DNA from: Acidobacteriota bacterium
GTDB taxonomy: Bacteria; Acidobacteriota; Thermoanaerobaculia; Gp7-AA8; JAHWKK01
Length of the DNA: 58,586 nt
Direction of reading: 5' to 3'
Assembly (NCBI GenBank): GCA_019347945.1
Contig: JAHWKK010000024.1
Coordinates: 1-58,586 of the forward strand
Below are positions 26,066 to 35,977 of the stretch, piece after piece. The position numbers and the translations under genes were made by a program. Position 1 is the stretch's first letter. Every line of letters begins with the position of its first letter. A model generated the notes under the pieces. That model saw nothing but the letters and a program-made list of their open reading frames with translations. It searched no databases and was not told the origin of the DNA.

Positions 26066-26680
26066 CTAGCTCTTTTGCTTCTCTGGGCGGGGGCCGAACT
26101 TCAACTGGACCGGCTCGGGCTCGTTTTTCGGCACATATCGCTCGTAGCAGACCCTGCATCTAGGTTCGTAGGAGCTGTCTCCGACCTCGACCTGGGATTC
26201 TCCTCCCGCAATCCGCTGGGAGTAGTGCGCCACACCGCCGCACCGGACGCAAACGGCGTGGACTTTCGTGACGAGCTCGGCGACCGAGAGGAGCCCGGCC
26301 ATCGGCCCGAAGGGACGGCGAAGGTAGTCCTGGTCGAGCCCGGCTGCAATCACCCGGATTCCGGCGTCGGCGAGCTCCATGGCAACATCGATGATCCCCT
26401 GGTCGAAGAACTGGACTTCGTCGACTCCAACGACCTGCACTCCGAGCTCGATGCGGCCACGAAGCTCCTCGGAGCTCGCCACGGGGGCTGCCTTGAGGCG
26501 GCGCTCATCCCGTGACACCACTTCCTCGAGGCTGAACCGGTCGTCGATCAGGGGCTTGAAGACCTGGACTTTCTGGCGGGCGATGAGCGCGCGCCGAAGC
26601 CGGCGGATCAATTCCTCCGATTTTCCGGAGAACATACCGCCGGTAATGATCTCGATCCTTCCCCCTCGATGGCTCTCCAT
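26066..26680 (-). CDS. tdk: Thymidine kinase
   Basis: A 204-residue type II thymidine kinase that salvages thymidine to dTMP. The P-loop is ITGGMFSGKSEE at the N-terminus, the Walker B-like segment is GVDEVQFFDQGI with the catalytic Glu nearby, and zinc is held by CVRCGG and CRVCYERY. The length is standard. The start ATG 26680 has GAGGAGG about 10 nt upstream; an in-frame ATG at 26722 would add 14 residues with no family match. A bidirectional terminator lies upstream, isolating it from ompA. Confidence 0.95.
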   Translation of the reverse strand: MESHRGGRIEIITGGMFSGKSEELIRRLRRALIARQKVQVFKPLIDDRFSLEEVVSRDERRLKAAPVASSEELRGRIELGVQVVGVDEVQFFDQGIIDVAMELADAGIRVIAAGLDQDYLRRPFGPMAGLLSVAELVTKVHAVCVRCGGVAHYSQRIAGGESQVEVGDSSYEPRCRVCYERYVPKNEPEPVQLKFGPRPEKQKS

Positions 26681-26775
26681 CAGGGCCGACCTCCTCGATG
26701 TTCGTGATTTCCGACGGGTCAATCCGTCAGGGGCTCGTGCGGAGCCGAAGGATATCCCAATGGTGTGCGGGCACG

Positions 26776-26811
26776 AAAAAAGCCCCCGCTGTTTGCAGCG
26801 GGGGCTTTTTG
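26776..26811 (-). terminator. Intrinsic terminator, bidirectional
   Basis: A 10-bp perfect GC-rich stem (GCCCCCGCTG / CAGCGGGGGC) with a TTTG loop, flanked by an A-run on the left and a T-run on the right. It ends the minus-strand ompA transcript and can also act on the plus strand. It is one of only two canonical terminators visible in the window. Confidence 0.92.
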
Positions 26812-26831
26812 TTGATTCGATTGTTCGTGGC

Positions 26832-28253
26832 TTACGGCACGATCAGCCTGATCACGACGCGGCGGTTTTGCTGACGTCCCTGCTCGGTCGAGTTGTCGCC
26901 GACCGGGTCGCTGGTACCGCGTGCTTCGATCGTGATGCGCGACGGGTCGATGCCGTGGCGGCTGACCAGGTAGTCGCGTGCTGCTTCGGCGCGACGGCGG
27001 GCCAGGTCACGGTTCGGACCGGTGTCCTCACGATTGTCGGTATAGCCGATCACGATTGCGGTTGCGGCCGGTTCCTGCCTCATCCGGAGGGCAACGTCGT
27101 CGAGGATCGCCTTGGCAATGTTGGTGACTCGGGCCGAACCCGGCTCGAAGTGAATCTCGTCCACTCGCAGTTCGACCGGTTCCTGTGGCTCGACGACGGG
27201 TGGCGGCGGAGGAACGACCCTGGGTCGCGGCGGCGGCGGCGGCGGAACAATGGCCGGTGGCGGCGGTGGCGGTGTCAGATACATCGGGGCGAATGAAAGC
27301 CCGAGAAGGCCGCCGATCGGGCAGCTCCCGTTGTCGCTTCCAAGCATGGTCAGGTTCGTCCTGAGCCCCGCGTTGAGCGCCCAGCCGCTGTCACCGAACC
27401 AGTGGCGAAGGCCGGTGACCCAGTAGACGATGTCGTCGGGCGATCCGATGTCGTCGCCTCCGGTGTAGAGAATCGTGTTGATCTCGTTGATCCAGTTCGT
27501 CGTTTCCCAGAAGTTCAAAGGTGTGTTCAGACCGACGTTGACGCGAAGCTCGTCCGCGACGTCGACGTCGCTCACCAGTCCTACGTTCGTAAGAGCGGCG
27601 TCGAGATCTCGATCGGCCGTGATCTCGTACTGCCCTCCGACGAACCACATCCCGCGATTCCAGTGAAGACCGAGCCCGTAATCGACACCGTCGGTGGCGA
27701 TGCCGCTGTCATCGTCGCCTGTCGGAAGATCGGCGAAGATCGAAAGGGCGAGGTTCGAATCGCTGGTGTCGGGATCGAGGAGAGCGATCTTGGTTCCTAC
27801 GTGAAGCTTTCCGAGGCCGTTGTCATCGAATTTGCCCGCGTACGGGAAACCGTTGACGAAACCCGAAAGATCTCCCGCGTTGTTCTCGATGATGTGATAC
27901 GGCAGCGAGAACGCGATCTCCCAGCGATCCGTGAGACCATATCCGAACGACAGACTGACCACGTCCTCTTCGATGTCCATCTCCCGGAAGGATCGCCGAC
28001 TCGGAATGATCATCGAATCGAGTGGAGGGGCGGCGAGATAGTCATAGTTGTTCCAATAGATGCTGAACGACCAGTCTCCCTGCTCGAGCGTAGTCCCGGC
28101 GATCGTGGTGAAAAGTCCGAGCTCGCCGGTTGCGGTCGGATGGACCAGAGAAACCTGGTCGTCATAGGTGATGGTCATCTGCGCGCTCAACATCGGAGCT
28201 GCGAGAATGACGGCTGCAAACAACAGAAGTGATTTCTTGCGTGGACCCAACAT
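26832..28253 (-). CDS. OmpA-family outer membrane protein with eight-stranded-type N-terminal barrel
   Basis: 473 residues. A signal peptide (LLLFAAVILAAPMLSA) precedes an aromatic-rich beta-barrel region (about 25-340, with many alternating strands such as WSFSIYWNNYDY). A proline linker with runs of PPPPPP follows (about 340-375). The OmpA C-terminal peptidoglycan-binding domain (about 385-473) has IHFEPGSARVTNIAKAIL, VIGYTDNREDTGPNRDLARR with the meso-DAP-contacting Asp and Arg, and RRAEAARDYLV. The start at ATG 28253 is set by GAGGAGG just upstream and by the signal peptide. The barrel is larger than the classic OmpA barrel. Confidence 0.92.
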   Translation of the reverse strand: MLGPRKKSLLLFAAVILAAPMLSAQMTITYDDQVSLVHPTATGELGLFTTIAGTTLEQGDWSFSIYWNNYDYLAAPPLDSMIIPSRRSFREMDIEEDVVSLSFGYGLTDRWEIAFSLPYHIIENNAGDLSGFVNGFPYAGKFDDNGLGKLHVGTKIALLDPDTSDSNLALSIFADLPTGDDDSGIATDGVDYGLGLHWNRGMWFVGGQYEITADRDLDAALTNVGLVSDVDVADELRVNVGLNTPLNFWETTNWINEINTILYTGGDDIGSPDDIVYWVTGLRHWFGDSGWALNAGLRTNLTMLGSDNGSCPIGGLLGLSFAPMYLTPPPPPPAIVPPPPPPRPRVVPPPPPVVEPQEPVELRVDEIHFEPGSARVTNIAKAILDDVALRMRQEPAATAIVIGYTDNREDTGPNRDLARRRAEAARDYLVSRHGIDPSRITIEARGTSDPVGDNSTEQGRQQNRRVVIRLIVP

Positions 28254-28396
28254 CTCTCTCCTCCTCACTAACACACCGCGAGAATCTGGAATGGGTATAA
28301 TCGCCGGTGCATCGCGAAGGATCGCGGTACAAGCGACGTGCCACATTCGGATCCCAGTCGGTTCCAGACGCTAATCTAGCATAGGGAGGCCCCCGT

Positions 28397-29590
28397 TTGC
28401 GAACATCCAGGGCGATATCTGCAGCGCTGCGGATGCTCGCCATCTCCCTTTTCACCCTCTTCACGGTCGCGGTTCCTCTGTCCGCGCAGACCGGGACTGA
28501 CCGGGGGGCCGAGGGGGACGAACGGGGGGATGCCTTTCCCGACCTCAATCTCTACCTCCCCGAGGGGGAATTCGACATCCGGGTGCGCAAGCTCATCAAG
28601 AACGTGCTCTTCGAAGGGCAGGTCAATTACAACTTCGTCGATGGGGACGTCTCGACCTTTCTTCGCTACAAGTACTACGCGCGGAACTTCGCCTACAAGA
28701 TCGGCGTGTTCGACACGATCGAGTTCGATTCGATCGACTCGGGAAGTGACGATTTCGACCGGGTTCGGGGGACGCTGCTGCTCTTCGATGTGCCGCGAGA
28801 GTACAACCGACGCTGGGTCTTCCTGCTGCAGGGCGACTCGCTCTCTTTTGGCGACGTGACCAATGTCGATCACGATCAGAACAACGTCTACCTGAAGATC
28901 GGCTATCAGCGCGGAACCCCTTTCGACGAGCGACTGAACTCGATCGCGGGTGAGACGCGCGGCAGAATCACTCCCGTCCTGACCGCCTACCGCGAGATCG
29001 GTCCGGACCGGCTCGGTTTTGCGGGCGCGATCACCCAGGGCCTCGATACCATCGGCGGAGATTACACCTACACCAAAGTCGAGGCCGAAGCGCTCAAGCG
29101 ATACGACTTCGGCGAGACATTTCTGATCTCCCGTGTCCACGTCGGGTCGGTTCTGGTCAAGGACGAGGTCGCGGGGCGCGAAGATCACAGGGAAGTCGAG
29201 AAATTCAGCGTTCCGCGCTACGAGTACTTCAGGCTCGGCGGACGCGATGCCCTCAAGGGAGTCGACGACGGGATGCGCGGCAGCGACGAGATCCACTGGA
29301 GCAACGAGTATTTCTTCCCGATTTTCAGAGACCGTGATTACGACACGTGGAGGCTTTCCTGGAATGACCTCTATGGGATCGGCTACGTCGGGACCGGCAA
29401 TCTCGGTTTCGATTCCGACGTGTTCACTGCGATCGGGGACTGGAGCGTCGATGCGGGGCTCGGATTCGAGGCCGGACTCACCTTTCGCAACTACGAGATT
29501 TTCCTCACCGCGATCTATGCCAGAGTGGTCACTGGACCCGAGGAGTTCGAGAATGACGAATTCCGCGTTGCGGCGCGCACGCGCCGCTGA
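28397..29590 (+). CDS. Outer-membrane beta-barrel protein, Omp85/BamA-like C-terminal half
   Basis: 397 residues. A signal peptide (about 1-30) is followed by a charged stretch and about 300 residues of alternating aromatic strands. The segment RLGGRDALKGVDDGMRGSDE followed by NEYFFPIFRD resembles the BamA surface-antigen motif (GG..slRGy, then E.R.Pi). No POTRA domains precede it, so it is a barrel-only member of the superfamily. The TTG start at 28397 is supported by GGGAGG with 7-nt spacing. TATAAT at 28296-28301 is a possible -10. Role unknown; likely a passive barrel or lipid/protein-insertion accessory. Confidence 0.72.
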   Translation: MRTSRAISAALRMLAISLFTLFTVAVPLSAQTGTDRGAEGDERGDAFPDLNLYLPEGEFDIRVRKLIKNVLFEGQVNYNFVDGDVSTFLRYKYYARNFAYKIGVFDTIEFDSIDSGSDDFDRVRGTLLLFDVPREYNRRWVFLLQGDSLSFGDVTNVDHDQNNVYLKIGYQRGTPFDERLNSIAGETRGRITPVLTAYREIGPDRLGFAGAITQGLDTIGGDYTYTKVEAEALKRYDFGETFLISRVHVGSVLVKDEVAGREDHREVEKFSVPRYEYFRLGGRDALKGVDDGMRGSDEIHWSNEYFFPIFRDRDYDTWRLSWNDLYGIGYVGTGNLGFDSDVFTAIGDWSVDAGLGFEAGLTFRNYEIFLTAIYARVVTGPEEFENDEFRVAARTRR

Positions 29591-29592
29591 GC

Positions 29593-30078
29593 TCACGACC
29601 TCAGCCGCAGAAGGTTCCGGATACTGAGCACTTCTCTGACCGTTCCAGCCGTGTCCTCTGCTGCGAGGATCTGAAGCTCATTTTCGACCGTGCCGGTCAG
29701 CTCGACGACTCCGTCGACCGCCGCGACCGAGATGGAGGCATTCTCGAGATTCTCGTTGAGATGGAGGGCGCGCTCGACTCGCCTTTCGATCGTGGCGTCA
29801 TCGACCTTCTCGACGATCTCAATCGCCGAGATCACGGGACGTTCCGACCGCGCCCGTACGAACGCCAGCGCAGCTTCAATCACACTCTCTTCGGCGGCCC
29901 GCCCTCGTACGATCGTGATTCCTTCGACTTCCACGACCTGGAGCTCGTCGATGATCAGGGGAGAGCTCGCGAGCTCTTCCTCGATCTGTTCCGGCGTGGC
30001 TCCGATGGCCGGCAGCGCGATGCACATCGAGAGGATCCCGATGGCAATTCCGAGACGGGTGCGGATCTGGTCTTTCAT
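29593..30078 (-). CDS. BON-domain periplasmic protein
   Basis: 161 residues. A signal peptide (LGIAIGILSMCIALPAIGA) is followed by two BON-like units: about 27-80 (ELASSPLIIDELQVVEVEGITIVRGRA) and about 100-161 (RRVERALHLNENLENASISVAAVDGVVELTGTV, shown here in part of the fold). BON domains bind phospholipid or envelope surfaces, as in OsmY and BamE-linked proteins. The start ATG 30078 was chosen because the signal peptide begins there; upstream frame is unrelated. TAACAT 5 nt before the ATG may be another leaderless -10. It is convergent with the barrel gene, 2 nt apart. Confidence 0.82.
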   Translation of the reverse strand: MKDQIRTRLGIAIGILSMCIALPAIGATPEQIEEELASSPLIIDELQVVEVEGITIVRGRAAEESVIEAALAFVRARSERPVISAIEIVEKVDDATIERRVERALHLNENLENASISVAAVDGVVELTGTVENELQILAAEDTAGTVREVLSIRNLLRLRS

Positions 30079-30240
30079 CACCAATGTTATTAAGCCAAAT
30101 CGATGCCATTTTTGGAAAGTCCGCGGACTCGCCAGGTTTTCCGTAACCAGCGGTGGAATTCCATCCGTGCGGTTACCACGGCGTTGCTCCGTTTCGCTCC
30201 GTTCTATGATTGGAGTCATGAACTCTCATCGGAGCGGTCA

Positions 30241-31311
30241 GTGATCGAAGATCCCCGCCACTACCCCGACATCCGGACGATGCTCGAGCAGATCGAGACG
30301 GAAACGCTGGCGCCCCGGGCGGCCCGGAGCCGGGAGACTCGCGGAAGGGATCGCGAGGAGCCGAACGACGATTTCCGTCCCTCTTATGCAAGGGATCGCG
30401 ACCGGATCGTTCACTGCAAGGCATTTCGCCGGCTCAAACACAAGACCCAGGTGTTTCTCGCTCCGGAGGGGGACCACTACCGGACGCGGCTGACTCATGT
30501 ACTCGAGGTGACCCAGGTCGCGAGGACGATCGCCCGATCGCTGAGACTCAACGAGACCCTCACCGAGGCGATCGGACTCGGCCACGATCTCGGTCACTCG
30601 CCGTTCGGCCATGCGGGCGAGGCTGCGCTCAACAAACTGATCCGCGGGGGATTCGATCACTACCGGCAGAGCGTCCGGGTGGTCGAGAAGCTGGAGAACG
30701 ATGGCGCGGGGCTCAACCTCACGATTGAAGTGCGCGACGGGATCCTGAAACATTCGAAAGGGCAGCATGGGGAGCTTCTCCGCTCCCGCCCGAAGTCGCG
30801 AGCCCTGACCCTCGAGGGGGACGTGGTACGGATCTCCGACATCATCGCCTACGTCAACCACGACATCGACGACGGGATCAGGGCCGGGCTCCTCGGACCC
30901 GAAGACATTCCGAAGGAAATCCGCTCGGTGCTCGGCAATACCGGGGCGGAACGGATCGACCGGATGGTTCGCGACGTGGTATCGCGGTCGCTCGCCGTGG
31001 AGCTCGAGTCGATCGACATGTCTCCCGAAGTTTACGAAGCGCTGGAAACGCTCAGGAAGTACATGTTCGAGAACCTCTATCTGACGCCGACCGTCCGCGA
31101 GCAGTTCATCAAGGCGCAGGGTCTTCTGCAGGCTCTGTTCGAAGCGGTCACCAATGATCCGGAACGTTTTCTCGAGGTCGAAGAGGGCGAAACCGTCGAG
31201 CGTCTGACGATCGACTTCATCGCCGGCATGACCGACCGGTACGCGATCAACCTCTACGAGGAGCTGTTCGTCCCGTCGCGCTGGCAGGCCGGGCGGCCGG
31301 CGGCGGGGTGA
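30241..31311 (+). CDS. dgt: Deoxyguanosinetriphosphate triphosphohydrolase-like protein
   Basis: A 356-residue HD-domain dNTPase that splits dNTPs to deoxynucleosides and triphosphate. Family motifs are RDRDRIVHCKAFRRLKHKTQVF, RTRLTHVLEVTQVARTI and the HD pair in GLGHDLGHSPFGHAGE; DIIAYVNHDIDDGIRAG supplies the last metal ligand. The length fits the shorter Dgt-like class 2 proteins. GTG 30241 is favoured by GGAG 6 nt upstream; ATG 30280 is the alternative, and the longer upstream frame has no family match. The stop overlaps the next start by 4 nt. Confidence 0.93.
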   Translation: MIEDPRHYPDIRTMLEQIETETLAPRAARSRETRGRDREEPNDDFRPSYARDRDRIVHCKAFRRLKHKTQVFLAPEGDHYRTRLTHVLEVTQVARTIARSLRLNETLTEAIGLGHDLGHSPFGHAGEAALNKLIRGGFDHYRQSVRVVEKLENDGAGLNLTIEVRDGILKHSKGQHGELLRSRPKSRALTLEGDVVRISDIIAYVNHDIDDGIRAGLLGPEDIPKEIRSVLGNTGAERIDRMVRDVVSRSLAVELESIDMSPEVYEALETLRKYMFENLYLTPTVREQFIKAQGLLQALFEAVTNDPERFLEVEEGETVERLTIDFIAGMTDRYAINLYEELFVPSRWQAGRPAAG

Positions 31312-31742
31312 GGTCCGAACATCGCTCCTGGCACGGCTGGCTCGGTGCCCTCGTCTTCGCTCTGCTCGTACTGACCGGAATCCAGCCGTTCTTTGCAGGC
31401 GTATGGGGTCTCGACAGGTTGCGTCTCGAAGCGACCCTGAACCGCCACCTCGAAACGAGATCGCCGGACCTCGAGCCGTTCCTCGGATCTGTGCTCAGTG
31501 AGACCGCGGCTGGAGAGCGCCTCCTCTTCGTCGCGGATCCCGAGTCGGATCAGGGGTGGCCGCGAATGCGGGCGGTCTACCGGCTGCACGACCGCAACCT
31601 GACGCTGGCCGACCCGGGAGGCGAGCCGGGGAGAGCCGACGCAATCGCGACGTGGAAGACGTCGTGGCGACCTTCCGGGTACCGGCTCGTCTTCAGTCAC
31701 GGCGAAGGGAGGATCTACCGCCCGGAGGATTCGAGCCGATGA
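31308..31742 (+). CDS. Hypothetical single-span envelope protein
   Basis: 144 residues. One N-terminal hydrophobic helix (LGALVFALLVLTGIQPFFAG, about 12-31) is followed by a soluble periplasmic-looking domain of about 110 residues with no Cys and no recognised motif. The GTG start overlaps the dgt stop by 4 nt and its own stop overlaps the next gene by 4 nt, so it is translated within the dgt operon. The family is not recognised. Confidence 0.72.
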   Translation: MRSEHRSWHGWLGALVFALLVLTGIQPFFAGVWGLDRLRLEATLNRHLETRSPDLEPFLGSVLSETAAGERLLFVADPESDQGWPRMRAVYRLHDRNLTLADPGGEPGRADAIATWKTSWRPSGYRLVFSHGEGRIYRPEDSSR

Positions 31743-33073
31743 CCGCCGTCGCTCTCGCGCTCACGGCAGCCGCGCTCGCCGGGCTTCCCGTCGCGATCAG
31801 GGCGTTTCGTCCCCGAGGCTGGGTGATGGTCGTTGCGGGAAGCATCCTGACCGGGCTCGGCTTCGCCGGGATGGCGATGCTTCTCCTCTCGCTCGCCGGC
31901 CTGGCCTGGACCCTCGGGTCGACGATCGCGGGGACGGCTGTCGTCGCTGTCATTGCCGCTCTCTTCATCCCTCCGGAGATCCCGTCCGAGAATAGCGCGG
32001 AGACCGGCACCTCTACGCGAAGCGAGCGGGCGCTCGCAATCGCCCTCGACGTCGGTGCGGCGTTTCTCATCGGCGGCCAGCTTCTCTACGTAACGGCTGC
32101 GCCGCCGTGGGAGTGGGATTTCACCGCGATATGGGGATTGAAAGGGGCGATGTTCACGAGTGCCGGAGGGATCGACTTCGGAGCGCTTTCCGATCCCGAG
32201 CTCGCGTTTGCTCATCCCGACTACCCTCCGCTCCTTCCGCTGATTTACGCGTGGGTCGCCTTGTGGGGAGGGGGCTGGTCGGATCGCCACCTGGCTCTGA
32301 TCGTGTCGGTCGTCGCGATTGCCGCTCTGCTGGTCGTTCGTTCTCATCTGAAGCGCCGGCTCGGTCGTCCGCTTCTGGTCTCGATGGGAACGCTCGCGCT
32401 GACGAGGGCGCTGTTCGATACGCCGCCGGCTCTCGCGGACGGGCTTCTTCTCTGCTTTCTCACCGTAGCGGTGCTCGCAATCTTCGACAACGATGGAGAG
32501 AATCAAAACGTCGTTCCCTGGCTCTGGCTCGGTTTTGCGGCTCTCACGAAGAATGAGGGAATCGCCGCGGTCGTGAGCGTCACGCTGGCGCTGCTGCTCG
32601 TGAGAAGGCGCGCCTTTTCGAGCGCGCTCGCGGGGAGAGCGCTCATCGCCGCCACGATTGCGATGTGCTGGATCATTCCTCGCGCGATTTTCGATCTGGA
32701 GTCCGATCTCGGCGCCGGGAGTCCATTTTCGAGGGTGCCGGAGAATGTCGGGGATCTCCTGAGCGCGCTCGCCGCCGTTCCGCCAGCCCACGCGCTGCAA
32801 TGGGGCACGGTGCTGGCGGCGATCATCCTCGCGCGGCGATTGGCTGGCCGCGATCTCGGCATTTTGTGCTTCGCAGCGGCTCAGCTGGCGTTCTATCTCG
32901 GCGGATATCTGGTGACGCCTCACGAGGTCGCGTGGCATGTGGCGACATCCTGGCCGAGGCTCACGATGCATCTTCTGCCGTTGATGATCGTCGTGGCGAC
33001 GAGCGCGCTGGCCCTGACCTTCGGATGGGTGGCGGTGCCCGGCTCGAGGCAGAAGGTTACTCGAACCGAATGA
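31739..33073 (+). CDS. Polytopic membrane protein, probable GT-C glycosyltransferase
   Basis: 444 residues with about eleven hydrophobic helices. After three N-terminal helices and a loop comes [17 protein letters not shown] and then [21 protein letters not shown]; the acidic residue in the first luminal loop and the 'HPDYPPL' segment are typical of GT39/GT83-like, polyprenyl-phosphate-sugar-dependent transferases. [10 protein letters not shown] later also fits. ATG 31739 overlaps the preceding stop as ATGA. The 3' end overlaps the convergent tyrS by 17 nt. The sugar and acceptor are unknown. Confidence 0.72.
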   Translation: MTAVALALTAAALAGLPVAIRAFRPRGWVMVVAGSILTGLGFAGMAMLLLSLAGLAWTLGSTIAGTAVVAVIAALFIPPEIPSENSAETGTSTRSERALAIALDVGAAFLIGGQLLYVTAAPPWEWDFTAIWGLKGAMFTSAGGIDFGALSDPELAFAHPDYPPLLPLIYAWVALWGGGWSDRHLALIVSVVAIAALLVVRSHLKRRLGRPLLVSMGTLALTRALFDTPPALADGLLLCFLTVAVLAIFDNDGENQNVVPWLWLGFAALTKNEGIAAVVSVTLALLLVRRRAFSSALAGRALIAATIAMCWIIPRAIFDLESDLGAGSPFSRVPENVGDLLSALAAVPPAHALQWGTVLAAIILARRLAGRDLGILCFAAAQLAFYLGGYLVTPHEVAWHVATSWPRLTMHLLPLMIVVATSALALTFGWVAVPGSRQKVTRTE

Positions 33074-34307
33074 TGCCGAACCGTCTTTTTCCGACTTTGA
33101 AGGAGTAGGATTTTCCCGGCGAGGCGTCGATGGTGCCGCGGACGTCGTCGAACCGCTCGTCGTCGATCGAGACGCCCCCCTGAGCGATCAGCCGTCTCGC
33201 GTCGGTGTTGCTCGAAGCGAGTCCCGAGGCGGTGAGAACTTTCGCGATGGAGAGTGGTTCGTCGGAGCCGTCGAGAACGAATTCCTCGATCTCTTCCGGT
33301 TTTTCGCCGCGGCTGAAGACTCGCGTGAATTCCGCGAGTGCCGCATCCGCCGCGGCCTCACCGTGAAAGTCGCGGACGATCGAGTGGGCGAGCGCCTTCT
33401 TGACTTCCATCGGGTGTCGCTTTCCCGACTCGACCTCGGCGCGCAAGCTTTCGATACTCGCGGGTGTCGCATCGGTGCAGAGCTCCTGGTATTTCCACAT
33501 GAGCTCATCGGAGATCGACATCGTCTTCCCGAAAATCGACCCGGGCTCCTCGTCGATACCGATGTAGTTGTCGAGTGATTTCGACATCTTCTCGACGCCG
33601 TCCAGTCCTTCGAGCAGCGGCATCGTCATGACGATCTGGGGCTCCTGTCCATACTCTTTCATCAGGTCGCGACCGACGAGAAGGTTGAAAAGCTGGTCCG
33701 TGCCCCCGAGCTCGACGTCGCACTCGAGCGCAACGCTGTCGTACCCCTGTGCGATCGGATAGAGAAGCTCGTGAAGCGAGATCGGCTGATGCGATTCGTA
33801 TCGCTTCCGGAAATCGTCGCGCTCCAGGATCCGTGCAACCGTATATTTCCCCGCGAGCCGGACCATACCGTCCGCTCCCAGTTTCATCAGCCACTCCGAG
33901 TTGAAAACGATTTCGGTCTTTTCGGGATCGAGAAGTTTGAAAATCTGGCGCCGGTAGGTCTCGGCGTTGCGGAGGATCTGGTCCCGGCTCAGCTCCGGAC
34001 GGGTCGACTTCTTTCCGGACGGGTCGCCGATAATCCCGGTGAAGTCGCCGATGAGAAAGGCGACACGGTGCCCGAGTTGCTGAAACTGGCGCATCTTACG
34101 GATGACGACGGTGTGTCCGAGGTGGATGTCGGGCGCGGTCGGATCGAAGCCCGCCTTGATCAGCAGGGGTTTTCCTTCACGCCCGCTGCGCTCGAGTTTT
34201 CTCCGGAGCTCGGGACGTTCGATTACATCGACCGTGCCCTTGGTGAGGTAGCCGAGCTGATCGTCGATCGACCCGGAAACGGTCAGGGGTATTTCGTCGA
34301 ATGCCAT
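33057..34307 (-). CDS. tyrS: Tyrosyl-tRNA synthetase
   Basis: A 416-residue class I aminoacyl-tRNA synthetase. The HIGH-equivalent is HLGHT in [19 protein letters not shown], and the KMSKS motif is intact in [13 protein letters not shown]. The catalytic domain includes [18 protein letters not shown] and [19 protein letters not shown], followed by an S4-like RNA-binding tail (about 350-416). The wording fits the TyrZ/TyrRS subgroup with about 410-420 residues. The ATG at 34307 follows TATAAT at a distance of 10 nt and lacks a Shine-Dalgarno sequence. Confidence 0.96.
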   Translation of the reverse strand: MAFDEIPLTVSGSIDDQLGYLTKGTVDVIERPELRRKLERSGREGKPLLIKAGFDPTAPDIHLGHTVVIRKMRQFQQLGHRVAFLIGDFTGIIGDPSGKKSTRPELSRDQILRNAETYRRQIFKLLDPEKTEIVFNSEWLMKLGADGMVRLAGKYTVARILERDDFRKRYESHQPISLHELLYPIAQGYDSVALECDVELGGTDQLFNLLVGRDLMKEYGQEPQIVMTMPLLEGLDGVEKMSKSLDNYIGIDEEPGSIFGKTMSISDELMWKYQELCTDATPASIESLRAEVESGKRHPMEVKKALAHSIVRDFHGEAAADAALAEFTRVFSRGEKPEEIEEFVLDGSDEPLSIAKVLTASGLASSNTDARRLIAQGGVSIDDERFDDVRGTIDASPGKSYSFKVGKRRFGIIRFE

Positions 34308-34317
34308 GCGGGTGGCG

Positions 34318-34323
34318 ATTATA
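34318..34323 (-). promoter_or_regulatory. Putative -10 (TATAAT) of tyrS
   Basis: A perfect TATAAT on the minus strand, 10 nt before the tyrS ATG. Transcription would begin within a few bases of the start codon, giving a leaderless or nearly leaderless message. Confidence 0.5.
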
Positions 34324-34373
34324 GCGAGCGAGGCCCGAAGCTTGCTCCGGAGAGTGCCGAGGGGGAGGCAATC

Positions 34374-34760
34374 ATGAGAAAACCACATCTGCTGTCATTG
34401 ATCGGAATTGCAGTGCTCGTTGCCGCCTGTGGCGGTGGGTTCGATCTCGGTGGGATCGACCTCGGGGAGATTCTCGGCTCGACGGGTCCCGGTGACGGGT
34501 CTGTCGTCGAAGGCTCCGTTCTGACCGTCGACACGGCCGAGCGGAGGATCGATCTCGACGTCAACTACATCAACAACCTGCGGGACGATCGGGCGAACAG
34601 CTCGATCTGGTACCGGGAAGGCGTGCAAGTCGAGTATCAGAACGAGATGTATCCGGTGAGCGCGCTCGAGCGCGGTGACGTGATCCGCGTGGAGGGCGAG
34701 AATCAGAATGGCCGGTTCCTCGCGAGTGCAATTACACTCGTACGCAACGTGAGAGGGTGA
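34374..34760 (+). CDS. Small lipoprotein with OB-like domain
   Basis: 128 residues. The lipobox is VAAC, with Cys19 after a hydrophobic stretch ([13 protein letters not shown]). A Gly/Asp-rich linker is followed by about 85 residues of beta-type sequence ([17 protein letters not shown] ... [20 protein letters not shown]) resembling the OB-fold DUF5666-type lipoproteins. GGGGGAGG about 7 nt before the ATG is a good ribosome binding site. Divergent from tyrS. Function unknown. Confidence 0.8.
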   Translation: MRKPHLLSLIGIAVLVAACGGGFDLGGIDLGEILGSTGPGDGSVVEGSVLTVDTAERRIDLDVNYINNLRDDRANSSIWYREGVQVEYQNEMYPVSALERGDVIRVEGENQNGRFLASAITLVRNVRG

Positions 34761-34807
34761 TCCCTGACCGAACGAAGCCGGCGGGGATTCACGGCCGGGA
34801 TCGCTGA

Positions 34808-35956
34808 ATGGTCAGACTGAGGGAAGACGCGTCGCGGCGATTCCGCCCGACGAGGGTGGAGCTCGATGCGTCCGCGCTGTCTCACAACATCGCGAGGATG
34901 AGGAACCGGCTTCCGCCCGGATCCAGACTCGTGGTGGTCGTCAAGGCGAACGCCTACGGTCACGGGGCGATCGAGACTGCCCGTGTCGCCGAGAGGGAAG
35001 GCGTCGCGATGCTCGCCGTTGCGATTCTCGAGGAAGCGATTATTCTGCGGGAGGCTGAAATCCGCCTTCCGATCCTATGCTTCGGGCCAATCGGAATCGA
35101 TGGCACCCGGGAGGCCGTCGACCGGGACATCACGCCCGGAATCACCGGACTCGAAAATCTCAATGCGGTCGCAAGCGCAGCCTCGAGTCTGGGGAAGTCG
35201 GTCGGAGTCCATCTGAAGCTCGATTCGGGTATGGGGAGGATGGGTCTCGTCGACGAGGATCTGGAGCCCGCGGCTGCCCTGATTCTCGATACGGAGTCGG
35301 TGCGCGTCGAAGGGATCTACACGCATTTTTCGAACGCTTCGACACCAGAGGACCCCTTGAATGAGGAGCAGCAACGGAGGTTCGGCGAGATGGTCGCGAA
35401 GCTGGCGAAGCTCGGAATCGAGGCTCCGCTGCATCATACGGCCAACAGCGCGGCAGCCGAGGCGGGACTGGTTCGCGATGGAGACTGGGCGCGCTGCGGC
35501 ATCGCGCTGTACGGCGGCAATCCGATGGATGACAATCGCGAAATGGATCTTCTGCCGGTGATGCGCTGGATCACTGCAATCGCACGTGTCAAATGGCTCG
35601 ATGAGGGCGAAGTGGTCGGGTACGGCAAGGCATACGTGACCTCGCGCAGGACGCGCGTCGCCACGCTGCCGGTCGGCTACGCGGACGGGTACCACCGCGC
35701 GCTTTCCGGACGGTCGCGCGTGCTCGTCCACGGCCAGAGCGCACCGGTGATCGGTCGCGTCTCGATGGATCTGATCACCATTGACGTCACCGACATCGAG
35801 GGAGCCACGACGGGAGACGAGGTCGTTCTCCTCGGACGACAGGGGGACGCGGTCATCACTGCCGAAGAGCTCGCCGGACTCGCGGGTACGATCAACTACG
35901 AAATCTTCACCTCTGTATCATCCAGAGTTCCGCGAGTGTGGAACCTTCCCCGATAG
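34808..35956 (+). CDS. alr: Alanine racemase
   Basis: A 382-residue PLP enzyme that makes D-alanine for peptidoglycan. Lys46 in VVVVKANAYGHG binds PLP, and the second catalytic base Tyr is in TLPVGYADGYHRAL. KLDSGMGRMGL, THFSNAS and IGRVSMDLITIDVTD are family hallmarks. The length is normal. ATG 34808 lacks an evident Shine-Dalgarno sequence. It is likely a separate unit from the lipoprotein 47 nt upstream. Confidence 0.96.
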   Translation: MVRLREDASRRFRPTRVELDASALSHNIARMRNRLPPGSRLVVVVKANAYGHGAIETARVAEREGVAMLAVAILEEAIILREAEIRLPILCFGPIGIDGTREAVDRDITPGITGLENLNAVASAASSLGKSVGVHLKLDSGMGRMGLVDEDLEPAAALILDTESVRVEGIYTHFSNASTPEDPLNEEQQRRFGEMVAKLAKLGIEAPLHHTANSAAAEAGLVRDGDWARCGIALYGGNPMDDNREMDLLPVMRWITAIARVKWLDEGEVVGYGKAYVTSRRTRVATLPVGYADGYHRALSGRSRVLVHGQSAPVIGRVSMDLITIDVTDIEGATTGDEVVLLGRQGDAVITAEELAGLAGTINYEIFTSVSSRVPRVWNLPR

Positions 35957-35963
35957 ACCGCGA

Positions 35964-35969
35964 TAAAAT
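35964..35969 (+). promoter_or_regulatory. Putative -10 (TAAAAT) before the enoyl-CoA hydratase gene
   Basis: TAAAAT lies 8 nt before ATG 35978; no Shine-Dalgarno sequence is visible. It sits 8 nt after the alr stop and fits the leaderless pattern. Confidence 0.4.
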
Positions 35970-35977
35970 TCTGATCC

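Noticed and set aside
28162-28548. Minus-strand frame between ompA and the outer-membrane barrel gene
   Set aside because: It overlaps both coding starts and the promoter region and has no protein-like features.
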